This document shows, piece after piece, positions 44,031 to 52,713 of a DNA stretch of 64,000 nt (position 1 is the first letter of the stretch; the number at the start of each line of letters is the position of its first letter). The notes beneath the pieces are model-generated. The model was not told the origin of the DNA, did not search any database, and was given only the letters and a program-made list of their open reading frames with translations. The position numbers and the translations under genes are program-made. Location of the stretch: contig NZ_CP039964.1 of NCBI RefSeq assembly GCF_005234135.1, positions 1,426,001 through 1,490,000 of the forward strand, given 5' to 3'. The DNA is from Pseudorhodobacter turbinis (GTDB lineage: Bacteria; Pseudomonadota; Alphaproteobacteria; Rhodobacterales; Rhodobacteraceae).

Positions 44031-44635
44031 CCAACCTTGTCTATCTCGTTGACGACGACGAGGCCGTCCGCAATGCGCTGTCCTTATTGCTGGAGACTGT
44101 CGGGTTGGCGGTGCGCAGCTATGCCTCCCCCGAAACCTTCCTGCACCAGGCCGGTACGCTGCTGCCGGGCTGCCTTATCCTTGATATCAGAATGCCCGCG
44201 ATCTCTGGCCTGAAACTGCAAGAGAAACTGGCGGAGCAAAGCATATCATGGCCCACCGTCATTATCAGCGGCCATGGCGATATCGAGGCCTGTCGGCGGG
44301 CGTTTCGCAACGGCGCGATAGATTTCCTGAGTAAACCCGTGGATGAGCAAGACCTGATCGATGCGATCCAGAAAGGCCATGCGATGCTGGAAGCCGATCG
44401 TCAAATATCGGCAGAGCGGGCCGAAGCGACGACTTTGCTCAACCACCTGTCCGCCCGTGAGCGTGAAGTGCTGGGGATGATCGCAAAGGGCCTGACCACA
44501 AAGCAAATCGCCGATGCGTTGCACCTGTCGCCCCGCACGGTTGAAAGCCACCGCGCGGCCATTGCTGCCAAAGCGGGGACATCATCCGCGGCGGAACTGA
44601 CCCGCTATTGGTTGGAGGCGCAGGCGGATCCGTAG
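44027..44635 (+). CDS. FixJ/NarL-type response regulator
   Basis: 202 residues. Receiver domain with D53 in 'LILDIRMPAISGLKL', acidic pocket 'VDDDEAV' and Lys in 'FLSKPVDEQDL'; then a LuxR-type HTH ('LSAREREVLGMIAKGLTTKQIADALHLSPRTVESHR'). Acts with the kinase upstream. Palindromes on either side of the pair suggest that it controls itself and the haem-binding protein gene that follows. Confidence 0.92.
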   Translation: MTNLVYLVDDDEAVRNALSLLLETVGLAVRSYASPETFLHQAGTLLPGCLILDIRMPAISGLKLQEKLAEQSISWPTVIISGHGDIEACRRAFRNGAIDFLSKPVDEQDLIDAIQKGHAMLEADRQISAERAEATTLLNHLSAREREVLGMIAKGLTTKQIADALHLSPRTVESHRAAIAAKAGTSSAAELTRYWLEAQADP

Positions 44636-44644
44636 AACTACGGA
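44629..44644. promoter_or_regulatory. candidate operator TCCGTAG-AA-CTACGGA
   Basis: Perfect 7-bp arms, overlapping the regulator's stop codon and 83 bases before the haem-binding protein start. Same consensus as 42464-42477. A further half site (CCCTACG) is at 44657-44663. Confidence 0.55.
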
Positions 44645-44726
44645 CCGGCCTGCGGACCCTACGAATATCGGGGCAAGTCGGCTTGCTGTAGAAATGGTGC
44701 ATCCGTCAAACAAAAGGAATTCTTTG

Positions 44727-45209
44727 ATGATCCGCACCGTTACACTTATTGCCGCCCTCGCATTCCCCGTTGCCACTTTTGCGCAAGACCTGCCTACCGC
44801 TCCCTATCTTCCGCTTGATCTGGCCACGAAAGCCGCACAAGCCGCTGTTGCCGCCTGTTCCGCCGAAGGTCATAACGTGAGTGTCGCAATTGTGGCGCGC
44901 AGCGGCGTGACCAAAGCAGTGCTTGTTGCTGACAACGCAGGACCGCACACAGTTGGATCCGGCATCGGCAAGGCCTTTACATCGGCAAGCCTTGGGCGCG
45001 ACACCGCCGGCCTGGCGGGCTTTATCGGCTCCGCGCCTGAAAATGACGGCCTGCGCGATATGGACAGCCGTCTGGTGATCCAGGCCGGCGGTATGCCGAT
45101 CAAGATCGGTGGCGCGTTGGTCGGTGGCATCGGTGTCGGTGGCGCGCCTTCGGGCGCAATTGACGAGACCTGCGCCCGCGCTGGCCTTGACGCCATCGGC
45201 GCAGAATAA
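44727..45209 (+). CDS. secreted GlcG/HbpS-like haem-binding protein
   Basis: 160 residues from the ATG with AAGGAA seven bases upstream. Signal peptide 'MIRTVTLIAALAFPVATFAQ' with cleavage after AQ. The mature part has the GlcG/HbpS fold pattern ('AAQAAVAACSAEGHNVSVAIVARSG' and the glycine-rich 'GGMPIKIGGALVGGIGVGGAP'). HbpS of Streptomyces senses haem/redox through a two-component system, so its neighbourhood with a two-component pair is suggestive of the same logic. Confidence 0.85.
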   Translation: MIRTVTLIAALAFPVATFAQDLPTAPYLPLDLATKAAQAAVAACSAEGHNVSVAIVARSGVTKAVLVADNAGPHTVGSGIGKAFTSASLGRDTAGLAGFIGSAPENDGLRDMDSRLVIQAGGMPIKIGGALVGGIGVGGAPSGAIDETCARAGLDAIGAE

Positions 45210-45220
45210 TCCAGACTTGG

Positions 45221-45241
45221 CCCGCCCCGGATTGGGGCGGG
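45221..45241 (+). terminator. stem-loop between haem-binding gene and ankyrin gene
   Basis: CCCGCCCC-N5-GGGGCGGG: a perfect 8-bp GC stem 11 bases after the stop codon. No T-run, so a partial terminator or mRNA stabiliser. Confidence 0.5.
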
Positions 45242-45264
45242 TACCGCTTTTGAAAGGTGATCCC

Positions 45265-45866
45265 ATGCTTCGCTTTCTATGTCTTGTCGCCAGCTTGGCA
45301 TTTTCGGGTGCATCCCAAGCACAAACCGCACCGTCAGCCGCAGAAATCGCAAGCTATACTGGCATGCATCTTGCGGCCCACGAAGGCCATGTGGACGAGA
45401 TCAAGCGCCTGATCGCCTCGGGTGCGGATTTGAACGCGCGGGACCGCGTTGGCCGGACCCCGGCGCATATTGCGGCTTTCGCCTCAAACGATGACGCCGT
45501 AAGCGCGCCTGCCAAAGGCGGCGCAGATATGAATGGCTTGGAAAACCGCGTCTATGATGTGCTGACAATCGCGGCTGTCGCGAACAATCCTGTATTGGTG
45601 TCTCTGGCGATGGAACTTGGCAATGGCGCCGACCTGATCACCAGCGTCTATGATGGCACCGCCCTTATTGCGGCCGCCCATCTTGGACATCATGAGGTCG
45701 TGGCACTGCTTGTTGCAGGCGGCGCACCGCTTGACCATGTCAACAACCTCGGATGGACCGCGTTGATGGAGGCGGTGGTGCTGGGTGACGGCGGCAACGA
45801 CCACATTAGAACGCTTCAAATCCTGGTCGATGCAGGTGCAGATAAATCCATCCCGGATCGCGATGG
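45265..45866 (+). pseudogene. secreted ankyrin-repeat protein, 5' part, split by IS407-like element
   Basis: Start at 45265 with AAGGTGA ahead. Signal peptide 'MLRFLCLVASLAFSGASQAQ' (cleavage after AQ). About five ankyrin repeats: 'TGMHLAAHEGHVDEIKRLIASGADLNARD', 'GRTPAHIAAFASNDD', then 'GTALIAAAHLGHHEVVALLVAGGAPLDHVNNLGWTALMEA'. The gene is cut at 45866 inside 'IPDRDGV'; the frame then enters the IS. The 3' end resumes at 47069. Ankyrin proteins secreted to the periplasm bind partner proteins; the gene follows the haem-binding protein and may act with it. Confidence 0.9.
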
Positions 45867-45937
45867 GGTAATCCCCCCCGAAAGTAAGGGGCTGCGGAAG
45901 TAGAATTTTCTCGGCAAGATGAACGAGGAGATTTTGA

Positions 45938-46201
45938 ATGAAGATGACCAGATATAGCGAACCCCAGATCCTTGCGATCCTGCGTCAGGCCGAAGGCGGT
46001 GTGCCGGTGGCTGAGCTTTGCCGTGAACATGGCATGAGCAATGCGTCTTTTTACAAATGGCGTGCGAAGTATGGCGGCATGGACGCGTCCATGGTCAGCC
46101 AGATGAAGGTCATGGAGGAAGAGAACCGTCGGCTGAAGCGGATGTATGCGGACCTGAGCATGCAGGCTGATTTGCTGAAGGAAGCCCTTGGAAAAAAGTA
46201 A
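45938..46201 (+). CDS. IS3-family OrfA (copy 2)
   Basis: 87 residues: HTH and leucine-zipper region identical to copy 1 except for one residue. Ends at the A6G slippery run (46192-46198), where -1 slippage would lead into orfB ([12 protein letters not shown]). Confidence 0.93.
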   Translation: MKMTRYSEPQILAILRQAEGGVPVAELCREHGMSNASFYKWRAKYGGMDASMVSQMKVMEEENRRLKRMYADLSMQADLLKEALGKK

Positions 46202-46224
46202 CGCGGCCATCTCAGCGCCGCGAG

Positions 46225-47025
46225 ATGGCCGAAACGGCGGTGGAACGACGGGGTGTCAGCATTGCGCTGGCATGCCGGGCCTTTGGTGTCAGTGAGACCT
46301 GCTATCGTTACAGCCCGAAGCTGAAGGACGAGAACGAGGTGATCGCCGATCTGCTGACAGGGCTGACGGATGCCCGGAAGACCTGGGGGTTTGGCCTGTG
46401 TTTTCTGCATCTGCGCAACGTGAAGGGGCATCCGTGGAACCATAAACGCGTCTACCGGATCTACTGCGAGCTAGAACTGAACCTGCGGATCAAGCCTCGT
46501 AAGCGGCTGAAACGGGAGAAGCCCGACGTTTTGGCTGTGCCAGACGCGCCGAATGTGACCTGGTCTATGGACTTCATGGCTGACCGCCTCGGCGATGGCC
46601 GTGCGTTCCGCCTGCTGAATGTCCTTGATGACTTCAACCGCGAGGGCTTAGGCATCGAGGTCGATTTCTCGTTGCCTGCCGAACGGGTGACACGAAGCCT
46701 CGACAGGATCATCGAGTGGCGGGGAAAGCCAGGCACGATCAGGGTCGACAACGGCCCTGAATACATCAGCGAAACGCTGAGAAAATGGGCTGAGAAACAT
46801 GCTGTTACGATCCAGCACATCCAACCCGGCCAGCCCCAGCAAAACGCTTATGTCGAGCGCTATAACCGGACGGTTCGGCATGAATGGCTGGACCAATACA
46901 TCATCGAAAGCATCGAGGAGGCTCAGGATCAAGCCACGCAATGGCTATGGACCTACAACAACGACCGCCCCAACATGGGCATCGGCGGCATCACACCCGC
47001 CATGAAACTGAGAATGGCTGCGTGA
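46225..47025 (+). CDS. IS3-family OrfB transposase (copy 2)
   Basis: 266 residues from the internal ATG; natural product probably an OrfAB fusion. DDE residues as in copy 1: '[10 protein letters not shown]', '[10 protein letters not shown]', '[11 protein letters not shown]'. Intact. Confidence 0.93.
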   Translation: MAETAVERRGVSIALACRAFGVSETCYRYSPKLKDENEVIADLLTGLTDARKTWGFGLCFLHLRNVKGHPWNHKRVYRIYCELELNLRIKPRKRLKREKPDVLAVPDAPNVTWSMDFMADRLGDGRAFRLLNVLDDFNREGLGIEVDFSLPAERVTRSLDRIIEWRGKPGTIRVDNGPEYISETLRKWAEKHAVTIQHIQPGQPQQNAYVERYNRTVRHEWLDQYIIESIEEAQDQATQWLWTYNNDRPNMGIGGITPAMKLRMAA

Positions 47026-47068
47026 ATTCTACGGATGCACCCCGTTAAAAAGGGGGAGATTGCCATGG

Positions 47069-47132
47069 GGTCAGCCCTCTCCAGCATGCGACATTGCGCG
47101 GCTACACAGAAATGGTGCACATCCTTGAGTGA
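47069..47132 (+). pseudogene. 3' end of the interrupted ankyrin gene
   Basis: Joining ..GATCGCGATGG before the IS to GGTCAGCC after it gives IPDRDGV-SPLQHATLRGYTEMV..ILE-stop at 47130-47132, a standard last ankyrin repeat. The frame is exact with one copy of the target duplication removed, so the gene was intact until the IS landed. Confidence 0.9.
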
Positions 47133-47538
47133 CCCAATGGGTATGTGGCACGGAATTCGGGCGACTGCATTTTCGCTTCCGACGCAGCCGATGAACAAGG
47201 CGTGACGAATTGCATCCACCGCATGCGGCCGTGCTGTTTGCGATGAGATCAGCGGGCATCACCACGCCCGCTTGGTCGAGCAAGCGGAAGGTATTCCTTG
47301 CCAATTCAAACGGTGCGCGCGCCCATTCTTCGCGATCAAGGCAAAGGGCGAAGGTCATGCTTCGGACAGACTAGGGCGGCTGTTTCGACCACAGCCCGCG
47401 CAGGCCCCATTTCCAAGTATTTCCGATAGATCAAGCGGCCCACGAATAGAAGTTCAGATTCAACTCGTGAAAATATTCCACTTGACCTTCCACCTTGGGA
47501 AGGCTCGATCTTGGCAGGGTCATATTGGAGAAAAAAAC
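47133..47538. other. 400-bp intergenic region before copZ
   Basis: No supported gene. A minus-strand frame 47071-47358 has partly protein-like content but overlaps the ankyrin tail and lacks a ribosome site. The right end holds the copZ promoter. Confidence 0.5.
47482..47512 (+). promoter_or_regulatory. CueR/MerR-type copper promoter
   Basis: -35 TTGACC (47482-47487), an abnormally long 19-base spacer holding CCTTCC-N6-GGAAGG (47486-47503), and a -10-like GATCTT (47507-47512). The 19-bp spacer plus dyad is the signature of MerR-family metal promoters. Next gene is copZ. No merR-family gene is in the window. Confidence 0.75.
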
Positions 47539-47736
47539 ATGACCACCCTTTCGATCCCAGAAATGTCGTGTTCTCATTGTAAAGCTAGTGTTGAAAAAGC
47601 GATCAAGTCGGTCGATCCCACGGCGGTACTTGATTTCGACATGGTCGCCCGCACGGTTGCCGTCCAAAGTGATGCCATCACGGATGCGATGCGCGCGGCC
47701 CTCAAAACGGTTGGCTATGAAGCAACGGCGGCCTAA
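47539..47736 (+). CDS. copZ: heavy-metal-associated (CopZ-like) copper chaperone
   Basis: 65 residues, one HMA domain with metal site 'MSCSHCKASVEKAI' (C-x-x-C). GGAG before ATG. Copper-transfer proteins of this size pass Cu(I) to P-type ATPases in the cytoplasm. The CueR-type promoter directly upstream supports copper as the metal. CopA at the other end of the region is the likely partner. Confidence 0.88.
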   Translation: MTTLSIPEMSCSHCKASVEKAIKSVDPTAVLDFDMVARTVAVQSDAITDAMRAALKTVGYEATAA

Positions 47737-47748
47737 GACGTGCGCTGT

Positions 47749-49692
47749 TCACCCCCTCTGATGCCCTCCGTTTACTGTATCGGGGGGCAGGATCAGGCTG
47801 CTCAACCGTTGCAAATCAGTGCTGATGCGCCCGCGCTGATCGGCGGGGTAGGCCTCGGGAGTTGGCAAACCTCCGTTCAGGTAAAACAGCACTAGGTCGC
47901 GGGCAATCGGGGCAGCCGCGGTTGAGCCGCCGCCGCCATGCTCAACAAGGACCGACACTGCGATTTCGGGTTTGTCAAACGGGGCGAAAGCTGTGAAAAG
48001 TGCGTGATCACGACGTTTCCAAGGCAGATCGGCTTGGCTTCTGACGCCAGCTGCGCGTTCTTCAGCTGTGATGCTGAAGACTTGACTCGATCCTGTCTTG
48101 CCCGCCATGGGTTGTCCTTCTGCAACGATCCGAGAGGCCTTGGCCGTTCCACGACCAGAATTGACGACATCAAACATCCCCCGATGGACCAAGGCCAACG
48201 AAGATGACCGAAGACCCAATGGTTCCATGTCGGGATCAACCGATCCGATCATTGGCTTTACAATGCGCGGCATCACAGCTCGTCCCGAGGCGATCCTTGC
48301 CGTCATAACCGCAAGCTGCATTGGTGTCGCTAGGACAAAGCCCTGTCCGATTGAGGCATTGATTGTATCACCGATCAACCAATCGCTTCCCTGTTTTTCT
48401 TGCTTCCATAGGCGGGACGGATTTACACCAGCTGACATCCCCGAGAACGGCAAGTCGGGCTTCTGACCAAGGCCTAACCGCGTATTCATCGCGTTTAGGC
48501 CCTCAATACCAACACGCTGTGCCATTTCATAAAAAAACACATCACAGGATTCGCGCAACGCGGCTTGCAGGTTCACGCGACCGTGGCCTCCTCTTTTCCA
48601 ACAGTGAAACCTGCGCCCCGCAATTTCAACGAAGCCGGGGCAAGCGACGGTATCCTGTTCCTTCACCACTTCTGCTTCAAGCGCGGCAAGAGCGAGCGAC
48701 ATTTTGACGGTCGATCCAGGAGGATAGGCCCCTTGCACCGTTTTGTCCGCGAATGGGCGATATTCAGAGTCGCGCAGCAAACCGTAATCACGGGATGATA
48801 TCCCGTTTACGAATAGGTTCGGATCAAAGGATGGTGCTGAAGCCGACGCCAAAATGTCGCCATTGCGAACATCCATAACAACTGCAGCGGCGCTCTGATC
48901 CCCCAGTCGCGCAAATGTGAAGTTTTGCAGATGATGGTCGAGCGTTAGATGCAGGTCTTCGCCAGAGATTGAAGCCGTTTGTTTAAGGTCGCGCATAACG
49001 CGGCCGGTGGCATTGACCTCAACTGCCAAAGTGCCTTGCGCGCCACGCAGCTCTTTCTCGAACGTCTTTTCGATGCTGGTTTTGCCAATCTTGAACCCCG
49101 GCAACGATAGCAGCGGATCTGTGGTTTCAACCGCCTCCAAATCACCTGAACTGACACGCCCGACATAGCCGATCGTATGTGCAAAATCGGAGCCAAATGG
49201 ATAAGTGCGTTGCAGTACCGTTTCAAGGTTGACGCCCGGAAGCGCAGGCGCGTTCACAGCAACCCGCGCTAAGTCTTCCCATGTAATGTCTTCAGCAACA
49301 GACAATGGCACAAAGGCGCTGGTCTTTTCACTACTTTTCATGATTTCAGCAATATCATCATCAGTAATAGGCAAGACCAACTGCAATTGGCGGAGCGTCG
49401 AGGCTAGGTCACCCGCCTGCTCCCGCACAATTGTCACTTGGTAGGTAGGTCTATTATCGGCAAGTACATCGCCAAAGCGATCCAGGATGCGCCCGCGTGC
49501 AGGAGCAATCAATTGAAGATTGATCCGGTTATCTTCGGCAAGCATGCGATACTGCTTGGCATCGCGGATTTGCAGCTGGCGCATCCGCAAGCCTAAAACG
49601 CCAATAATCGCGATCTGCGCGCCGCCCATCACAAGCGCGCGTCTGGTTATACGTTTCTGGCTAAGTTCTGTGGCCTGAACAGAGCGGCGCAT
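47749..49692 (-). CDS. mrdA: penicillin-binding protein 2 (class B transpeptidase)
   Basis: 647 residues, full length. N-terminal membrane anchor (residues ~20-40), PBP dimer domain from ~60, transpeptidase domain with S327-T-V-K330, S382-C-D384 and K532-T-G534, the PBP2 pattern. PBP2 crosslinks peptidoglycan during elongation. The gene is the last of an operon with cytochromes and copper-region genes, not beside mreC/rodA, so it is an additional, accessory PBP2. Its ATG overlaps the upstream stop (TGATG) with GGAGG ahead. Confidence 0.92.
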   Translation of the reverse strand: MRRSVQATELSQKRITRRALVMGGAQIAIIGVLGLRMRQLQIRDAKQYRMLAEDNRINLQLIAPARGRILDRFGDVLADNRPTYQVTIVREQAGDLASTLRQLQLVLPITDDDIAEIMKSSEKTSAFVPLSVAEDITWEDLARVAVNAPALPGVNLETVLQRTYPFGSDFAHTIGYVGRVSSGDLEAVETTDPLLSLPGFKIGKTSIEKTFEKELRGAQGTLAVEVNATGRVMRDLKQTASISGEDLHLTLDHHLQNFTFARLGDQSAAAVVMDVRNGDILASASAPSFDPNLFVNGISSRDYGLLRDSEYRPFADKTVQGAYPPGSTVKMSLALAALEAEVVKEQDTVACPGFVEIAGRRFHCWKRGGHGRVNLQAALRESCDVFFYEMAQRVGIEGLNAMNTRLGLGQKPDLPFSGMSAGVNPSRLWKQEKQGSDWLIGDTINASIGQGFVLATPMQLAVMTARIASGRAVMPRIVKPMIGSVDPDMEPLGLRSSSLALVHRGMFDVVNSGRGTAKASRIVAEGQPMAGKTGSSQVFSITAEERAAGVRSQADLPWKRRDHALFTAFAPFDKPEIAVSVLVEHGGGGSTAAAPIARDLVLFYLNGGLPTPEAYPADQRGRISTDLQRLSSLILPPDTVNGGHQRG

Positions 49693-50147
49693 CAGTTTCC
49701 TCCAATAATTGAACGCGAGCCGTTGCGTTTACGCCATTCAGTTCGGATGGCTAGGAACAGTAAAATCAGGCCGACAGCCGTAACCCACGGTCGGATAGGA
49801 TCAAACCAACGCATCAGTGCTTCACCGCCAAAGATCAACATAAGGACTTTGTTGCAAGTCGGGCAGGCGATCCCGAGAAACGACGCAATGCTTCCTATTC
49901 CAGCTTTCTTGGTTGAGCACTTCGGCTGCCGAATAGCTACGTATATACCCGCCATGCTGGCAAAGATGAAAAGGTAGGGAAGCTCCCATCCTGCTGTCGG
50001 CGTCATTCGTGTAAAAAACGGATTGTGCCAGACCGCTGTAATTGTTCCCATCACGGCAAAACTGAGTCCTGCAACCAGTACTCCACGCACAATTTTATGC
50101 GGATAGACGCGGTCAAGGTATATTGAAAGTTGATAACTATTCCACAT
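49692..50147 (-). CDS. four-helix membrane protein with CPTC motif
   Basis: 151 residues. Hydrophobic helices near residues 18-38, 53-68, 82-108 and 120-137. 'GIACPTCNKVLMLIFGGEALM' has a thioredoxin-like CPTC that could bind copper or form a disulphide in the membrane. Family not recognised. Coupled to the PBP2 gene below and 9 bases from the FixH-like gene above. Confidence 0.7.
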   Translation of the reverse strand: MWNSYQLSIYLDRVYPHKIVRGVLVAGLSFAVMGTITAVWHNPFFTRMTPTAGWELPYLFIFASMAGIYVAIRQPKCSTKKAGIGSIASFLGIACPTCNKVLMLIFGGEALMRWFDPIRPWVTAVGLILLFLAIRTEWRKRNGSRSIIGGN

Positions 50148-50156
50148 GTCCGCCTC

Positions 50157-50585
50157 CTACCGCGCTGCGAAATGTACTTCGGCGAACTCATCGCCGTAGC
50201 CAACGTTCACGATCCACATGCCTGCCATTGGCACCTCGCCCTGGCCTTGCCATGCCCCGTTGCCCACAAGTTCAAGTGGTTGGTTGAGCCCATCCATGTG
50301 CATAGACTCCATCGACAAGCTTACTTCTGGTGGCATGGTGGATGAGATATTCGAGGTGAAACTCGGCGAGAACTGAATCTCGATGCGGTAACCAAGGTTG
50401 CCCAAAACATAAACTTGCGCTTCGATCATGCCATCCGAGAGTTGTTCTGAAAGAATGGCGGCAGGTATGAGCGCATCACTTTCAGACAGAGGGGCCGGCC
50501 CAGAGCGAAGCCCACCCCATACAAACAGCCCCACGAGTGCAAGTACGGGTAGCCCGATAAGGGCGCAGACAGCTTTAATTATCAT
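50157..50585 (-). CDS. FixH/YtkA-like periplasmic protein
   Basis: 142 residues: one N-terminal membrane helix ('AVCALIGLPVLALVGLFVWGG'), then a beta-rich domain with 'PPEVSLSMESMHMDGLNQPLEL' and 'GEVPMAGMWIVNVGYGDEFAEVHF', the FixH/YtkA pattern with Met/His-rich loops fit for copper. Proteins of this kind assist copper delivery to oxidases. Overlaps the cytochrome gene by 11 bases. Confidence 0.72.
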   Translation of the reverse strand: MIIKAVCALIGLPVLALVGLFVWGGLRSGPAPLSESDALIPAAILSEQLSDGMIEAQVYVLGNLGYRIEIQFSPSFTSNISSTMPPEVSLSMESMHMDGLNQPLELVGNGAWQGQGEVPMAGMWIVNVGYGDEFAEVHFAAR

Positions 50586-51549
50586 TCATTTGCATCCCTG
50601 ATGTGTGAACCATTCCTGCCATACCCGCGTCAGCGACAGGTGTGTCGACAGCGGTCGGGGCGTCGGATTCATTGAGTAAAAAAGTGGCTATTGCATTGCG
50701 ATCGGCATCATTCAAAAATGAAGTTCCAGCATGGACGACTTCTGCCATACTGCCTCCGAAGACATCGCCGTCAGGCATTATGCCAGTGCGCAGGGCGTAG
50801 GCCATGTTGGCCACCGTCCATCCTTTGGCCCATAGCTCAGCCCCACGGATCGGCGGGGCTTTGCTTCCGCCCGGCAGATTGTCATTTCCTGCGAGCGCTT
50901 CACTCTCCTTCAGGCCACCCAACACGTTCCGTCCAGTATGACAGGCCGCACAATGCGCGACGCCTGTAACCAATTCCTGCCCTCGGTTCCACATCAGGCT
51001 TTGCCCCATAACCGGTGAGATCTTTACGGGTGACATGTATGCCGCGCGCCACAGTTTCAGACCCCACCTCAGATTGAATGGGAAGCTGATGTCACTTTCG
51101 GCAGCGGCCCCCTGCACAGTGGGCACAGACTGGAAGGCGGCCCAAAGATCAGCGACATCCTGATCCGACAGATCGGCATAGAACTCATAGGGAAACGCCG
51201 GATAATAGGCTTTGCCATCCGGACGCACCCCTTGCCGCAAGGCCACTGCAAACTGATCCAGCGTCCAGTTTCCAATCCCGTTGACAGGATCGGGGGTAAT
51301 GTTCGGAGGCACAAAACTACCAAACGGCGTGTCAAGTGGCGCTCCCCCTGCCAAAGCCGCACCACCCATCGCGGTGTTAGTGTGGCAAGCGATGCAACCA
51401 GAAGACCGCGCGAGATAGGCCCCTCGATATACATCGCCAGCCTGCATGCCCAGATGGACCGGTTCAGCAATGGACCACCTCGCAATAATGGCAATGCCGA
51501 CAAATCCGGCCGCACCAAAAGCGAAAACCGCACGTATGAGACCGCGCAT
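50575..51549 (-). CDS. membrane-anchored diheme cytochrome c
   Basis: 324 residues from the ATG two bases past the upstream stop. N-terminal helix 'AVFAFGAAGFVGIAIIARW', then two haem sites: 'SSGCIACHTNT' and 'VAHCAACHTGR' (CxxCH). Axial Met candidates in 'YMSPVKISPVMGQ' and 'GIMPDG'. Resembles the cytochrome subunits of periplasmic dehydrogenases. Its position in an operon with PBP2 and a FixH-like protein is unusual. Electron partners unknown. Confidence 0.88.
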   Translation of the reverse strand: MRGLIRAVFAFGAAGFVGIAIIARWSIAEPVHLGMQAGDVYRGAYLARSSGCIACHTNTAMGGAALAGGAPLDTPFGSFVPPNITPDPVNGIGNWTLDQFAVALRQGVRPDGKAYYPAFPYEFYADLSDQDVADLWAAFQSVPTVQGAAAESDISFPFNLRWGLKLWRAAYMSPVKISPVMGQSLMWNRGQELVTGVAHCAACHTGRNVLGGLKESEALAGNDNLPGGSKAPPIRGAELWAKGWTVANMAYALRTGIMPDGDVFGGSMAEVVHAGTSFLNDADRNAIATFLLNESDAPTAVDTPVADAGMAGMVHTSGMQMNDN

Positions 51550-51550
51550 A

Positions 51551-52204
51551 TCAGTTACCCTTCCGAAAAAGTGAATGACATGATGCACAGGTCTGGCTGA
51601 TCCGCTCGAACACGTCATCTGCGGCCATCAACTTGAAGTCGATCGCCGTGAATTGGCCATAGCCTTTTGCGGCGGCGATCGTGGGGGGAGACTTGTCTGC
51701 GCGCGAAACAAGACCCATCAGTTCTTCAACTGTAAACGCAGGAGGCGGCATGTCCTCCGGCATTGTGACGACGTCCATATCCACGATTTCAGCGGTCGGC
51801 ACATCTGGAACGGCAACAGGCGCAGGCACATTGAGCCCATTGGCTGCGGCGATATCCAAACCTTCCGCATAGAGACGCAATTCCTCCGATAAGGTTTCGA
51901 AGCGCCCCCACTCGCTCCAAATCTCGGGTTTGGCATAGGAGGATGCCGGGATTGGCTCTTTAGGGAATAAACGCGCCATGTTGTCGCCCGCATGGCTTTG
52001 CAGAACGCTCGCTGCATCGCGAACCGTCCATTCATCATAGGGGACCTGCCCCTGCATAATAGGAGCCAAACTTTTCATGACGTCCCGCATGGCGGACATT
52101 CCCGTCATGCGCTCCATCACAACGCCGGTGGCCCCGTTATGCGCCAATGCCGCTGCCCCAAGCGACGATAGGGCTATTGCGCCCAATATTTTGTTTTTGA
52201 ACAT
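51551..52204 (-). CDS. cytochrome c'-like protein
   Basis: 217 residues with signal peptide ('ILGAIALSSLGAAALA'). The single haem site is at the C-terminus, 'QTCASCHSLFRKG', and the body is helical, as in cytochromes c'. A Pro/Ala-rich insertion at ~120-150 is unusual. Cytochromes c' bind NO or act in redox stress. First gene of the five-gene operon running down to PBP2. Confidence 0.85.
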   Translation of the reverse strand: MFKNKILGAIALSSLGAAALAHNGATGVVMERMTGMSAMRDVMKSLAPIMQGQVPYDEWTVRDAASVLQSHAGDNMARLFPKEPIPASSYAKPEIWSEWGRFETLSEELRLYAEGLDIAAANGLNVPAPVAVPDVPTAEIVDMDVVTMPEDMPPPAFTVEELMGLVSRADKSPPTIAAAKGYGQFTAIDFKLMAADDVFERISQTCASCHSLFRKGN

Positions 52205-52258
52205 TCTTCACCTGTCTGATTGCTGCTTTGTCGGACCTATGGCCCAAATGGAACAACG

Positions 52259-52591
52259 TCAGACGCGAGGAGGAGGCGTATCAAACACAGGATTCAAGCC
52301 CGTCAATAAAATGGCTTCGGACCGCAAAAATCTCAGACAATGCAATGCCTCTGCGGCCAAATGCGACATATTCGACGGTACAACATAAACCGAGCAAGAC
52401 GCGTATCTATGACAATTTACAGGAATCTGCGATTGCGCAACGGTCGTAACCGAAGTCGTTTGATGAGGAGCGTCATGCGCCCCGGCAACTGTAATCGGCG
52501 ACAAAACTAGCGTAAAAATTACAAAAAGCATTGACAGCAAGCTGCCCGCCTTTCGTGCTAAACCGATGAACCACCCTTCGCTACGCATCAC
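52259..52591 (-). CDS. small exported hypothetical protein
   Basis: 110 residues: N-terminal hydrophobic segment ('LLSMLFVIFTLVLSPITVAGAHD', likely signal peptide or anchor) and a His/Cys-containing tail ('NCHRYASCSVY', 'AALHCLRFL' region). Lies 55 bases before the cytochrome c' gene in the same direction. May bind metal; unnamed. Confidence 0.55.
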   Translation of the reverse strand: MMRSEGWFIGLARKAGSLLSMLFVIFTLVLSPITVAGAHDAPHQTTSVTTVAQSQIPVNCHRYASCSVYVVPSNMSHLAAEALHCLRFLRSEAILLTGLNPVFDTPPPRV

Positions 52592-52713
52592 ACAATCCCG
52601 GCTTTACTGTCCAATTTGCGGGCGCAGCCGATTTCGGCCACTATTTCGCCATCTGTCAACTTTTTCGCCGATGGTATCATGGGTGCGAATGACCAGTGAT
52701 GCCGACGAGTGAC

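Larger units (their letters stand above)
45867..47064 (+). mobile_element. IS3-family (IS407-like) element, copy 2, 1198 bp
   Basis: Begins GGTAATCCCCCC and ends with the complement of GGCAATCTCCCC, giving ~40-bp imperfect terminal repeats. A 4-bp target duplication ATGG flanks it (45863-45866 and 47065-47068), the size typical of the IS407 group. It disrupts the ankyrin gene. Gene content identical to copy 1. Confidence 0.95.
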
